Shown here piece after piece: positions 23,864 through 34,141 of a DNA stretch of 64,000 nucleotides. The notes under the pieces were generated by a model. That model searched no databases, was not told where the DNA came from, and was given only the letters and a program-made list of their open reading frames with translations. Numbering within the stretch: the first letter of the stretch is position 1; each line of letters opens with the position of its first letter. The stretch spans positions 558,001 to 622,000 of the forward strand of contig NC_035790.1 of assembly GCF_001653235.2 (NCBI RefSeq), read 5' to 3'. The position numbers and the translations under genes are program-made. Source of the stretch: Pochonia chlamydosporia 170 (Eukaryota > Ascomycota > Sordariomycetes > Hypocreales > Clavicipitaceae).

Positions 23864-25711
23864 ATGCACTCCCTCGGCAAAGCTGCCGTTCTGGCACTCG
23901 GCATGTCAGCCACCAGTTATGGTCTTCAGGCGACCATTCTGGCAGACACAAACCGAGATGGCAGTGTAGACATCACAGGTAACACTGACGTCCAGGACAA
24001 GGCAGTTTGGACTGAGGAACGAGGCGCCTTGTTCCTCCCAAACATCGCCGACACCAACCGCCGGTGCTCTTCCAAAATCAATGCGAACACGTCTAATGAA
24101 GAGCTTGACAAATGCCACGATGCATCAGACAATATCCTCCGCAACCCCAAGTACCTGGCTCCGCTTCGTATTCTTCCCAACCGCAACTTGACCGACTCTG
24201 CCACTGGTGTAATCACCGTGTCAGGCAAGTTCGCCACAGAGAAGGTCCGAGTCTTTCATAAGAACGGCAGCAACTGGAACCACATTGCCGACAAGACTGT
24301 GTTTCGTGCGGATGCCCTACGAACTGGGCTGGAACTAGGAATCGACGCTCGCGATGTCCGTCGTCCCAACGAGTGGGATGGCAGAGTTACCATCAACTTC
24401 AACGTAACTGACAATGGAGAGACTGCCTCCGACCAAGTTGCTCTTCGCGTGGCACCTATTCTGACACACCATACTCTGCAAGCTCCGGACCAGGTCTTCA
24501 CCGTTGCCGGCATGGGCAGGCCAGCACAGGCGCAATTCGCAGCTTTTATTAAAACATTTACCCGCCAGGCTGGAGTCAGCAAACCCGTCCACATGTTCCA
24601 GGAGATGGATGTCTGGGCTCAAGATTACTTCGAACCCGGCTACGCGAGTATCCCGGGACCTCAAGGCCCCATATCCCTGCGAGTCTTTATAAGAAGTAGT
24701 CAACCGGACCGTTCCGCAGGCAAACGAGCATTCTGGGAACTAAGATCCGACACAGTGGGAGCCGTGCAATTCTTCCGCTCATCTAATGCGCCAAATCCTC
24801 CCAGAACCATTGATTCAATGGGAAACCTTGAAACCATTCCACCTTACTCCTACAGGGGCAAACATTACACTGCTGGCAGAGCAGTGATGGGAAGGCATGA
24901 TAATTTGACTCCAAACATTATGACTTTCCTCAAGGCCCAGGAAGCCCAGTATCCCATTGACGACCTCGATCATACATGGCTTATTGTCGGTCACACGGAC
25001 GAATATATGCAATTCCTTCCTGCCAACAACTCACGCGGATGGATCATGACAGTCGGTGACCCCATCGCCGGAATGAATCTTCTCAAAAAGGCCAAGGCAG
25101 ATGGCCATGGAAAGGTTCTAGCCATGCCTCGCAACCACCAATCGTACGACCCCGAAAACTGCCTTCCGTCCAACACTATTGACAGCGTTCTTGGTCTTCC
25201 CAACTTTGACAGAATCAACCAGCACTGCGCAAACCGGATCAAGCATAACCTCGATATCATCAAGCGAGAAACTGGCATCACCGACGAAGAAATCATCCGA
25301 GTCCCTTCCGTTTTCTACACCGCGTTTCAAGGTTTCGATTGTTCGAGACTCCCGAAACGCAGCGTTGGAGGACGAAGCTCCGAGTCTCCCACGAAGAATA
25401 TCATCGAGGCAGCAGGGGATGATATGTCGGCCAACACCATCAATAAAAGAGGTGAACTAGACGGAAACCTGGCATTCTATCCTGGTACTATCAACGGCGT
25501 TGTCTACGAGAACCGCCAGTATTTGGCACCTAATCCCTGGGGCCCGATCATTGGCGGACAGGATATCATGGCCAAGGCTGTGAGCGAGGCGTATGCCAAG
25601 GCTGGGTTTAATGTGACTTATATGGATGATTGGTTTGATCATCATATTCTCGCTGGTGAGACTCACTGTGGCTCCAACGTTGCCCGTGATATCTCGCAGA
25701 AGTGGTGGTAA
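23864..25711 (+). CDS. Secreted fungal protein-arginine deiminase (PAD family)
   Basis: Intronless 615-aa ORF with a signal peptide (residues ~1-20, LGKAAVLALGMSATSYG). ILADTNRDGSVD follows, a Ca-binding-like stretch also typical of PADs. The C-terminal catalytic domain has all four residues known from animal PADs: Asp254 in AQDYFEPGY, His377 and Asp379 in VGHTDEYMQF, and nucleophile Cys602 in GETHCGSN. PADs convert peptidyl-arginine to citrulline with release of ammonia, normally needing calcium. Here the reaction would occur outside the cell or in the secretory pathway. Sequons (NLT, NGS, NVT, NNS) fit secretion. A basic/Ser-rich insert near residues 500-540 (LPKRSVGGRSSES) is peculiar to this protein. 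A neighbouring amidase lies on the same strand 1.4 kb upstream. Confidence in the family is high; substrates are unknown. Confidence 0.92.
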   Translation: MHSLGKAAVLALGMSATSYGLQATILADTNRDGSVDITGNTDVQDKAVWTEERGALFLPNIADTNRRCSSKINANTSNEELDKCHDASDNILRNPKYLAPLRILPNRNLTDSATGVITVSGKFATEKVRVFHKNGSNWNHIADKTVFRADALRTGLELGIDARDVRRPNEWDGRVTINFNVTDNGETASDQVALRVAPILTHHTLQAPDQVFTVAGMGRPAQAQFAAFIKTFTRQAGVSKPVHMFQEMDVWAQDYFEPGYASIPGPQGPISLRVFIRSSQPDRSAGKRAFWELRSDTVGAVQFFRSSNAPNPPRTIDSMGNLETIPPYSYRGKHYTAGRAVMGRHDNLTPNIMTFLKAQEAQYPIDDLDHTWLIVGHTDEYMQFLPANNSRGWIMTVGDPIAGMNLLKKAKADGHGKVLAMPRNHQSYDPENCLPSNTIDSVLGLPNFDRINQHCANRIKHNLDIIKRETGITDEEIIRVPSVFYTAFQGFDCSRLPKRSVGGRSSESPTKNIIEAAGDDMSANTINKRGELDGNLAFYPGTINGVVYENRQYLAPNPWGPIIGGQDIMAKAVSEAYAKAGFNVTYMDDWFDHHILAGETHCGSNVARDISQKWW

Positions 25712-26255
25712 ATTGGGGCTTTCACATTGACGGCCAAAATTCTTGGAATGAAACTTACGGTGTTTGCAACATGAGTAGCTTTGCTCCAGAAACATAGTTT
25801 GTGAAAACTGTAGATCAATTCTCAGCTTTATGAGTCAGAATAGTAGCCTTGGCACAACGACCATTGCGTGCGAAAGAACAAAATAAAATGACTCTTTTTT
25901 TGCTATAAGTGCCCTTTGTGTTACAAGCTGACAGTTATGGATTACGTCCAATGAGAAGTCAAAATTACACTCCACAAGACTCCCCAGACCAGATTTTACA
26001 ATACCCAATATTGCTTCCCAAAATCATGCCATTTACGATCCGTATAGACCATGCTTCTTTGCCCCCTTGGGTTACCCAAGGCCAACGTCATCGTTTGTAG
26101 CTCAGTTTTGGTGGATAGCTCTCCCGTGTACAATCCGAGGCGCAATCATCTTCATATACATCATCTTCCGGCACGTGTTCGCGGAGTAGGCGATGTGTAG
26201 CTCGAGATCTGCGACCCGTCCCCGTGAGAAATGTTTATATTGTACCGCCCCGGGT
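25712..26255. other. Intergenic stretch after the arginine deiminase gene
   Basis: Contains the 3' region of the deiminase gene and probably the 3' untranslated region of the small minus-strand ORF ending at 26256. Nothing else is supported. Confidence 0.4.
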
Positions 26256-26462
26256 TCATACAGTTGATGAGGCGCGGCAAGTCGTTGAAGCCTCATCAAT
26301 CTCGGCAGCTTCCCCATAAACCACCGGGGCCAGTTGTGCAGCTCTGGCATTTGCAGCTTGAATGAAATCATCTCGATGCTGCTTTGCCAAGTCCCTGGCG
26401 TTTCTGAATGCCGTTGCGCCTTTATCCCAAAATGCTGGCGAGAAATTGCTGTCGGTAGTCAT
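26256..26462 (-). CDS. Small hypothetical protein (68 aa)
   Basis: An ATG-initiated 68-codon frame. The product begins MTTDSNFSPAFWDKGATAF and continues with an amphipathic, Ala/Arg-rich helical stretch (RNARDLAKQHRDDFIQAANARAA). The composition is protein-like and unlike random translation. The last ~8 residues (CRASSTV) are less convincing, and a GT (GTATGA) lies at the stop, so a downstream exon may exist. No family is recognised. It sits alone between the deiminase and SnoaL-like genes. Confidence 0.4.
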   Translation of the reverse strand: MTTDSNFSPAFWDKGATAFRNARDLAKQHRDDFIQAANARAAQLAPVVYGEAAEIDEASTTCRASSTV

Positions 26463-27324
26463 TTGGGCTTTCTGGGCGGAGGATTGCTCCGAGGCCTGGT
26501 CCTCACGTCTCTACTTGTGAGCAACGACTCGCTAGAAGCGATCGTGGTCAAAGTGTGGGAAGAGACGTGAAATGTGCTTTGAGGCTAAGACAGGGTACCA
26601 TCCCCTTCTGGTGGCAGTTGAATTGTTAATTAAACATGCTGGACACAGTCAGAGAGACACCAGACTTGATCGACCACACCAAACCATATGAACTCGGCCA
26701 TTGGTTTCGTTCGCTTCGTTGGCTCTGCTCCTCGTGTTTGAGCAATGTTCTTGACTTTGGGCTTTCGACTGAGCTTAATGAAGAGACTGGGTTAGGGACA
26801 GGGCACATGTGCCCTTTCGGGGGGGACTCTTGAATATGCTGGCGTCAACAATGGTCGCTTCTACGGTGGAGGTGTTGAGAGAGAGGTGTTCAACACAGGT
26901 ACATAGAGTACTTCCAGAAAAGAAACCACATTTCTCGCAACTCGCTATCAAATGAAGCTTAATGACCTGCTGTTGCAGTCGTAAATACTGTGCAGAATAC
27001 CTGTGCCAACTTGAAGCATGATGTTTGTGCAAAGCGGGCGCATATTGACATGCGAATTTGCACAAATTCGTGCAACAAAAGGATCGACAATGAGTAAGAA
27101 CTAAATTAGTTTCCCGTCGGTGGCACCTGAACATGTCTGCTCCAAGTTCAACGTGAATGCACTCTTGTTTCCGTTCATTACGAGATAATCGCGATTTGTC
27201 ATCTCAACATTAGTAATAACTTTTGCCAACATGGCAAGTTCATATTTAAACTCGAACGACAGATAACTATTCGCACCACACAAATCGACACATCATCGTG
27301 CGCCGCTCCCCCAAAACAGATGTC
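26463..27324. other. Intergenic region between a small ORF and the SnoaL-like gene
   Basis: 862 bp between two divergently oriented start codons. Promoter function is inferred from position only. Several stop-broken frames are present but none is supported. Confidence 0.4.
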
Positions 27325-28134
27325 ATGAATTCCAAAGTTGTCCTACAGCAGTGGCTCGATGCCCAGTGTGCCAGGGACTGGGAACTGGGTACCTCGTTAT
27401 TAAGCGCTCACGTAGTTATCAATGGACAAGAACTGTCGGCAAGCGAATACATTCATCACCTACAATCTCTCACAGCCAACACAGTCAATTGGACAGCATC
27501 AATTGACCTGCTCATACAAGACGACGATGACGCCAAACTTGCAGCGAGAGTGACCCATTCCACGAGTTCAGACGACGTCGTGCCTCCAAGAACCTCTTGG
27601 GTCGAACATCTATTTCTGTGGACATCACGAGGGAAGATGAGCAAGCTTATCAGTCTGAATGACAGACAATACCTGAACGAGCAGGCTACAACCGTCGCTT
27701 CTACACCGGCCGCGAGCCAAAATACAGTCAATGAAAGCAAAAACTCCCTGGGAAGTTTGTACACCGAATACATCGATACCATCAACACTCTTACAATGGG
27801 CGACAATCTAGACAAATACTGTCACCCGGTTGTTACGCACAACGACCACACCTACTCCATCGATGAGTACAGAATGATGATTGAGTCTAGCTTTGACGAT
27901 ATAAAAGGTCTTCGCTTTGCGATTAATGACTTTGTGATAGATAGCAAATCTCAGTACATCGGTGCACTCTTGGCATTCACAGGCACTCCCGTCAAAGCAT
28001 TTAGAGGTATTCTTCCCACAGGCAGGGATGTACAGTTCAGTGAGCACGCCTTTTACAGGCTTCGAGATGGGAAAATTGAACAAGTTTGGTCTCTACTGGA
28101 TCTTGAATCGTTCAAAAGAAGTATTACGGGGTAG
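27325..28134 (+). CDS. Tandem SnoaL-like (NTF2-fold) protein
   Basis: Single-exon protein of 269 aa starting at ATG 27325; an in-frame GTG at 27298 is not used in fungi. It seems to contain two SnoaL/NTF2-like alpha+beta folds. The first (~1-125) spans VLQQWLDAQCARDWELGTSLLSAHVVING...WVEHLFLWTSRGKMSKLISLNDRQYL. After a Ser/Asn-rich linker (~126-150), a second (~150-269) spans LYTEYIDTINTLTMGDNLDKYCHPVVTHNDHTYSIDEYRMMI...EHAFYRLRDGKIEQVWSLLDLESF. These folds serve in polyketide cyclases, isomerases, dehydratases and many uncharacterised proteins. No signal peptide or TM segment. A Zn2Cys6 regulator follows on the same strand 569 bp downstream, but no biosynthetic core enzyme is nearby. Enzymatic activity is not established. 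Confidence 0.72.
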   Translation: MNSKVVLQQWLDAQCARDWELGTSLLSAHVVINGQELSASEYIHHLQSLTANTVNWTASIDLLIQDDDDAKLAARVTHSTSSDDVVPPRTSWVEHLFLWTSRGKMSKLISLNDRQYLNEQATTVASTPAASQNTVNESKNSLGSLYTEYIDTINTLTMGDNLDKYCHPVVTHNDHTYSIDEYRMMIESSFDDIKGLRFAINDFVIDSKSQYIGALLAFTGTPVKAFRGILPTGRDVQFSEHAFYRLRDGKIEQVWSLLDLESFKRSITG

Positions 28135-28703
28135 GATTAGCTGGTAGCATTATGATGGGTAATGGTCAAGGTCCTGTGTGCATCATTGCCGCAGTCACGT
28201 ACCACAGCGCTGGTCGAGTACGATGGCGAGTTGAAAACTTTTAGATCCTATTTTCGAAGTTTCACTGCATTTAGCATGTTGTTGATACTCCAACTGTGAT
28301 CGAATGAATCAAAACCTGTCATGCGTCAAGGACGTCAATCCACGCTGCAACCGTGCTTTGTGTACGCTAAAGACAAAATTTTAAGTTGACTGTCTCAAGC
28401 TTTGATTCAAAAAAATGTCAACGACTTGTCCATGACTTGTTGATAGTTTGGATTGTGCCTCCCATGATCTTGCCGTTTTGCGACCAACATCTCCATCACG
28501 TGCATGAATTTGATGGCCTTGAGGTTTTGGAGCGCAGCCTGTCAGCTCGACAATTGACCTACAGGCGAAGAATCATCCTCCGTCTTAAGAATTGTAGCGA
28601 CGTAGGTGCTCCGCCTGAAAGGTGTCAACTCGTTCATCGATGCGATAGCAATTGATCGCCCCCCCCCAAGTAGTACGGAATTGTTGTCCCTTCATTCTCA
28701 CCC
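28135..28703. other. Intergenic region before the Zn2Cys6 regulator
   Basis: 569 bp with an 8-9 base C run near 28661-28669. It should hold the promoter of the regulator gene. No coding sequence is supported. Confidence 0.4.
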
Positions 28704-30481
28704 ATGACATCTCATGAGACACCAGCCGCGTCATCCGTCACCAGTGGCAGCACCACCAACGATGACAAACTCATCCCTCTGCCAGTGCGGTTGGCGCCTC
28801 GACAAAGAAAATGGGCCCCTAAAGTGAAGACCGGGTGTACGACTTGTCGGTTAGTTCACCAGCCCTTGGTCCAACTTATTCTAAACCGCTCTTTGTCGAG
28901 ACAGCAGCTGACGACGGAAGGACACGACGCGTAAAATGCGACGAAGCTAAGCCAGCATGCAAAAGGTGCACTTCAACAGGTCGCCAATGCCAAGGACACC
29001 AATACGGCATTCCCACTGATACACAATCCAAAAGAATCGTACTACGTCCCAAGCCGTGTAACATTATAGCGCTCACCAGCCAGCCCGGCTACGTAGTGTC
29101 TCCCTCCGGAGTTACTTCGTCCGAGGAAGACATGATCATGTTTCATTTCTTTCGTACCGAAGCGGCTACTCACCTCGCCGGTGTGTTTGACCAGGAATTC
29201 TGCACCATGGGCCTTCTTCAGGCCTCGAATCTTCATCCGGCAGTTTGGTATGCTTGCACAGCACTGGCAGCCATGTACCAGAGGGAAAGCATAGCATCGA
29301 ACACGGCGGCGGAGGCGGAACAACAACGATTCTACGTGATGGCTCTTAAACAATACGATGCCTCCATCAAAAGCATTGTAGATTTGATAGGCTCATCGGA
29401 GAGCGACACCAAACACGAGATTCTTCTTACGTCTTGCCTCCTCTTCACGGCTATTTGTTGCCTGCAAGGATGCTTGACAACAGCGCTGGTGCATCTGCGC
29501 AATGGGCACAGACTATATCACCAGTGGAAGAGCGAGGCCCAAAGGAAAGAGTCCCAAGATCACCGCCCAAGCAGCAGCCTCATCAACGCCAAAGCTCTCA
29601 TTGCGCTGTTGAGTCGACTATGCACACAGGCAATTGACCTACGAGACTCACATTGGGAAGAATGGGACATTGGCGGCCCTGATCTAGTGGAACCGTCTCC
29701 AGAGCCATTCACATCACCGGCTGACGCATATCTGGAATTCGAGCCCATTTGCAACGCCTTTATGGAAGTACGACACAGGAGAAAGTCGGCCCTTGAGTAC
29801 GGACAAGTTGGTCCAGCGGAGGAGCTTCGACACGCCTACCAAAAGGTTTTAGCAGCCTGGACCACCAAGTTCTATCACCTCAAAGCCTCGAGAGCCTTTT
29901 CCTCAAACGAGTTTGAAGGCATGCTCATACTGGAAGCGCGCTACCTGTCATTCTATATCGAGCTCAACAGAGACCCAGGCTCCGAGATGCACTGGGACAC
30001 TTTCCAGCCACAGTTTGCTAGAATCGTGTCCTTGGCAGAAAATGTGTTTCAAATATCCGGTCAGACGGGGCCGTCGAACCAGCAAATGCCCAGGACGCTG
30101 GCCACACGGGCATTTTCATTCTCGTCGTCCGTCATGGACTCGATATTCTCCGTGACGAGGTACTGTCGACACTATGCCACTCGCCACAGAGCCCTCTGCC
30201 TGCTTCAGAATTGTTCTGTAAAGGACGGCATCTGCGATACAAAGTTGGCTTCCGGGCTCGCAGCTGGGCTGATGGGTGTGGAAGAGCGTCCCGGACAGAT
30301 GAATTGTCTGTTGGATGGTCAGCCAGACTGCACGTGCGACGGTTTCTACATATGTGGCGAGCATAGGATAACGGTCCTCGTTGGTGAGTTAGTCGAGGAT
30401 GGGAAGGTGGCATTGATGGCGCAAACGGCTAGAGATGTGCGGTTAGGACTTCCGGGTACTTGTGTTCCCGTGTCTTGGTGA
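28704..30481 (+). CDS. Zn(II)2Cys6 fungal transcription factor
   Basis: Two exons joined by removing 28850-28920 give a 568-aa nuclear regulator. The intron interrupts the binuclear zinc cluster, and splicing restores the diagnostic motif: GCTTCRTRRVKCDEAKPACKRC followed by TSTGRQC, i.e. CX2CX6CX5-6CX2CX6C. Basic residues precede it (RLAPRQRKWAPKVKTG). The middle part is helical with long hydrophobic stretches (ILLTSCLLFTAICCLQGCLTTALVHLRNGHRLY), resembling the fungal-specific regulatory region of C6 factors (DUF3468/Fungal_trans_2-like). Such proteins bind CGG half-sites. Its targets are unknown; the adjacent SnoaL-like gene is the nearest candidate. Confidence 0.9.
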
Positions 30482-30613
30482 TACAATACGCTACTCTCAC
30501 ATAAACTAACACCCATCCCCAACTTGCAGCACATCGCCATCTCTAGAATCATCTGATCTGTATTTACAGCTTCTAGTCCATATATACATAAAGAATACAA
30601 GCAACTCCCATCA

Positions 30614-32188
30614 TCACTTCCCACTCGCCCCCCAAACCAGCTCTATCACGCCATCACTACTATCCATCGGCTCACCACTCTCAGTCACCCACCGCGTATC
30701 ATTCCCCCTACGAATATACGTCTGCAGCACGCACCCATCATCCAGGATACTCGACTCCTTCAACTCCCACGAAATCTTCCTCCCCGTCTTTTTGAGCGCT
30801 TTCCGCTGCGGTCCAAATTTATAGTCAAAGTTCCACCCTTTTTCGTGCTCTGCCCGAAAACTCGCTTCTATAGCGTGTGTGTCGAATGTAATTCCCCCCG
30901 GATAATGGGCAATGGAGTACCCCGAAATAATGTAATCGTCGTTTGTTTGGAACCGCTGCAGCGTGCAGTCCTCGCCGCAGATATACGCGACTTTTGAATA
31001 CAAGCTCGGCGTGGCATGGTGCCAGCTTCGGTAGTGGTGAAGGGAGAGCGGTCTCGTGCCCCATTCGTAAAAGCCTTCCGGGTCACCAAACATGTCTAGT
31101 TGCCAGAGGTCCGGAATCGTGGTCAGTGTCGTGTCTGAGTTTTCTAATATACACTGGTGCAAGAGTCGATCGCCCTGCCAATCCGCTTCCAGCAACTTCT
31201 CCTCGGTGGTACAGTTCGAGAACACTCTCGACATTCTCTCTGCTGTTGGTGGTGAGAGAAACACGCCAGCACCGCCGAATGCTTGCGACCCGTGTTTCTG
31301 AATGGCAACTATATCTTCCGACAGTGCGCCAATGTACATCTCTCGCTTGTGGTCGTACTCGGCAAGTCTCTGCTTTAGCGCGTGCATACTGGGGAAGAAG
31401 GTATCGTCATCGCAGAGCACAAACCACTTTTTGTTCCTGGCGTCGCGGTGGGCGTACATTGTAGGTAAAAGGGAGAGGTATCTCGTGGCCATGGGCAGCG
31501 ACGAGTTGGCCGTGATGGTGTCGGCGTTGATTCCCGCCTTGGTGAGGAAGCTCTTCGCGTGTTTGAGTTCATCCGTGTCTGCATCTATGAGAACGAGGAT
31601 CATTTTGCCTCCGTTGGACCGGCCAACCCCATCTGTAAGCCAGTACGCCCAGTCGCTGAGAAGAATTGTCGATGACTCCATGAACCGTTCATACGTGGTT
31701 GAGATTCCAAACATGAAATCTGATGCGTCGACATTCTGGGGAAACGGGGACGTCGATACTGGTACTTCGAGGGGTTTTGAGCACCCAGGAATTTTGTGCT
31801 TCATATGCGACTGAGTGTTGATGATTTGAAAGTCTCCGTTGAGAAGTTGCTGTGGAAGGTTGGTCATGCTCTTCCTTTGGATATTGTGCTTTCGCGTGAA
31901 ATGCACAAGTCGCTTCGCATATTTGAAGGAATCGTTGAGTTCATATCGTTCCTTGAGTTCCAATAAATGCGTTCTGTTTGGTTGACAGTTTGCTCTGTCC
32001 CGGGCGGCGATATGAACAAGCGTTCTGCCCGTTCTTCCCGATTGAGCCGCGTTGTGTATTGAAGATGGCACTAAAGCTTGTCCGGGTGTAGGTTTTAGGT
32101 AAATAAATACCAGTATGACAATGACCAAATATGTCACGGTCAATATCACCTTGGATGGCGAGTTCCTCATTGTCATAGTTGTCCCCAT
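30614..32188 (-). CDS. Type II membrane glycosyltransferase, GT31/fringe-like
   Basis: Intronless ORF, 524 aa from ATG 32188; the in-frame TTG at 32215 is disregarded. One N-terminal TM anchor (~residues 13-32, VILTVTYLVIVILVFIYL) precedes a luminal stem and catalytic domain, so it is probably a Golgi type II enzyme. The core has WFVLCDDDTFFPSMHALKQRL with a DDD metal/nucleotide-sugar motif, then GGAGVFLSPPTAERM, DRLLHQCILE and LHHYRSWHHA, all typical of fungal GT31/DUF604 fringe-like proteins. Such enzymes transfer hexoses or GlcNAc/GalNAc to glycans; donor and acceptor are not predictable here. It converges with the regulator gene, with only 132 bp between the stops. Confidence 0.85.
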   Translation of the reverse strand: MGTTMTMRNSPSKVILTVTYLVIVILVFIYLKPTPGQALVPSSIHNAAQSGRTGRTLVHIAARDRANCQPNRTHLLELKERYELNDSFKYAKRLVHFTRKHNIQRKSMTNLPQQLLNGDFQIINTQSHMKHKIPGCSKPLEVPVSTSPFPQNVDASDFMFGISTTYERFMESSTILLSDWAYWLTDGVGRSNGGKMILVLIDADTDELKHAKSFLTKAGINADTITANSSLPMATRYLSLLPTMYAHRDARNKKWFVLCDDDTFFPSMHALKQRLAEYDHKREMYIGALSEDIVAIQKHGSQAFGGAGVFLSPPTAERMSRVFSNCTTEEKLLEADWQGDRLLHQCILENSDTTLTTIPDLWQLDMFGDPEGFYEWGTRPLSLHHYRSWHHATPSLYSKVAYICGEDCTLQRFQTNDDYIISGYSIAHYPGGITFDTHAIEASFRAEHEKGWNFDYKFGPQRKALKKTGRKISWELKESSILDDGCVLQTYIRRGNDTRWVTESGEPMDSSDGVIELVWGASGK

Positions 32189-34141
32189 GTGCTCGAAGTT
32201 TAGCAAAGTCGTCAACCCCTTATTGTCCCAAAAACCACATGATCCAAAACGACGTTCGGTAAGTTTATGAAGTAAAAACTGATATCATTTCTCCATAAAA
32301 TAAAACCGCAGTGATGGCGATGGCCAAGTGGCGTCACCATAAACTTTCGCAAAGTCCGACTCTAGGAATAACCCAACAAGAAAAAAGGAATGAACATTGG
32401 TACAGTAAAGTTGGCAGGAGAAGAAAAGACAAATACTTGCAGAACCGAAATATCGCCTCATCAATTCCTAACCATTTGCCCCTGCACAGAGCACAAACCG
32501 GTACCACCACTTCCATGCGCCTGGTCCACATATGGGTTTGTTTCAACAAGTGATACAAGCAACCAACAGCATGAGCATGCACAATGTATTGCTGATCACA
32601 AAGCCCAGTCGTGCCAAGATCCCAGCGACTCCTCCGAAATTAAGTCAGTGTGGTCCCTGATTACAAGGATTGACGAATATCACGATCAAATTGGCAAGTC
32701 TGGGCCCAGAGTTTCTGGATTGGCGACATATCATAAAGCGTTTCACGGTGAGCCACAGGTCCACATACATTTCATCATGACGTGGGGTGTCAGACTGTGA
32801 AGATCAAAAGAGCCGCAGCGTTTAAATTCCAGTTCTGTGGATAATAAATAATTTGCAGCTGATCTGAACACATGTAAAAGGCGCGTCGGATAGACATGAG
32901 AGCACAAACTTTTGGCGAGACCGGCTGCAACCACAAACATAAAACGATCCACCTCTTCCCTGTTCCCTGCAACTCTGGCGAATCTGGCGTGAGCCTGAGA
33001 CGAAAATCGTCCAGACGAGTCGTCAATCGGTAACCCGCAGAGACATATGATGTTTTAAGTTTGTCTTCCCGCGAAGGGTACTCTCCATTAACGACATTCT
33101 CTGACTCTGCTGCCCCGAGGCATAGGAAACTAGTTAAATTGTTGACAAATCTATATTGATGCCTCTCCGCCTACCCCATAGCCAGACGTCGGCTTTCATG
33201 CAAAAAGGCTCGGCGCTCATTCAAGTGGCCTGATACTGCAGCAAGATGGCCACGACCAAGCGAAAGATTTAACCGCCCGTGGAGGTTACTCTGTCCTTTA
33301 TTCTTGCGACCAACTGCATTTCAGTGCTTCCTGCATTTCGGCCGGTGGTTGCATGAACTCGAAAGTCATTGGCAGCGGCCATGCACGTCCAGCGGCAACT
33401 AGGGATTCAGCCAGGGAATTTATAAATACTCGATGTCTCAAATTAGCCCAACAAGCCTATCCTTATCACTACTATTGTATCCGTGGCACTACGTCTGAAG
33501 GAACCAATTCGTAAGCGGGACAAAGGTGAGCTTTTGAGCAGCTTCCAGTAGGCTAGAGAACATATTGCAGTGGCTGACCATGAACTGCGATTACATCAAA
33601 TACTTCACCTCATGTTCAAGCAAGGGTCGCACCTAAACATACAATTATCATCATTGATGTCATTAACTCATTGGGTCTGGTAGCTTGGCTAGCTTAACCA
33701 GTGACATCCACCATGCGTGGTGTCGAAGCGCAACCAATACCAGTTGACCTCAATTGTTCATCTACATGTCGTATTAGAGATGAGATATTTGCCTATCCCT
33801 CTACACTGGTTAACTCATACCTTCGTCGCGATCAATGAATTCAGTCAACACCATGCCTTGCACATAGAAGACTCAAACTCCATATCATGTACTCGGCTCG
33901 GATAATTCTTTCGCACTTCGTGTGTAAATTTACCGAACCCCCTCATCCCTCGCGATGGCCAAACGCCGCATTACAAATCCGTCGAAAGATGTGGAGCTAG
34001 CATAACCCAAAGACATGAAGTTGTTCGGAGACACAATAGTTTACCGTCATCTTGGACATTGAAAATCTCATGTATAGTTTTCGTAGCCCCTCGAATCATT
34101 GAAGCTAGTGTCGAGCGTCGTTCACCAAAGAGGACGCCAGA
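32189..34141. other. 1.95-kb intergenic region between divergent genes
   Basis: Lies between the start codons of the GT31-like gene (-) and the beta-lactamase-like gene (+). A TATA-like TTTATAAATAC at about 33419-33429 is followed by CT-rich sequence and could drive an unannotated transcript. The frames downstream (for example 33717-33905) are short and unconvincing. Nothing coding is claimed. Confidence 0.4.
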
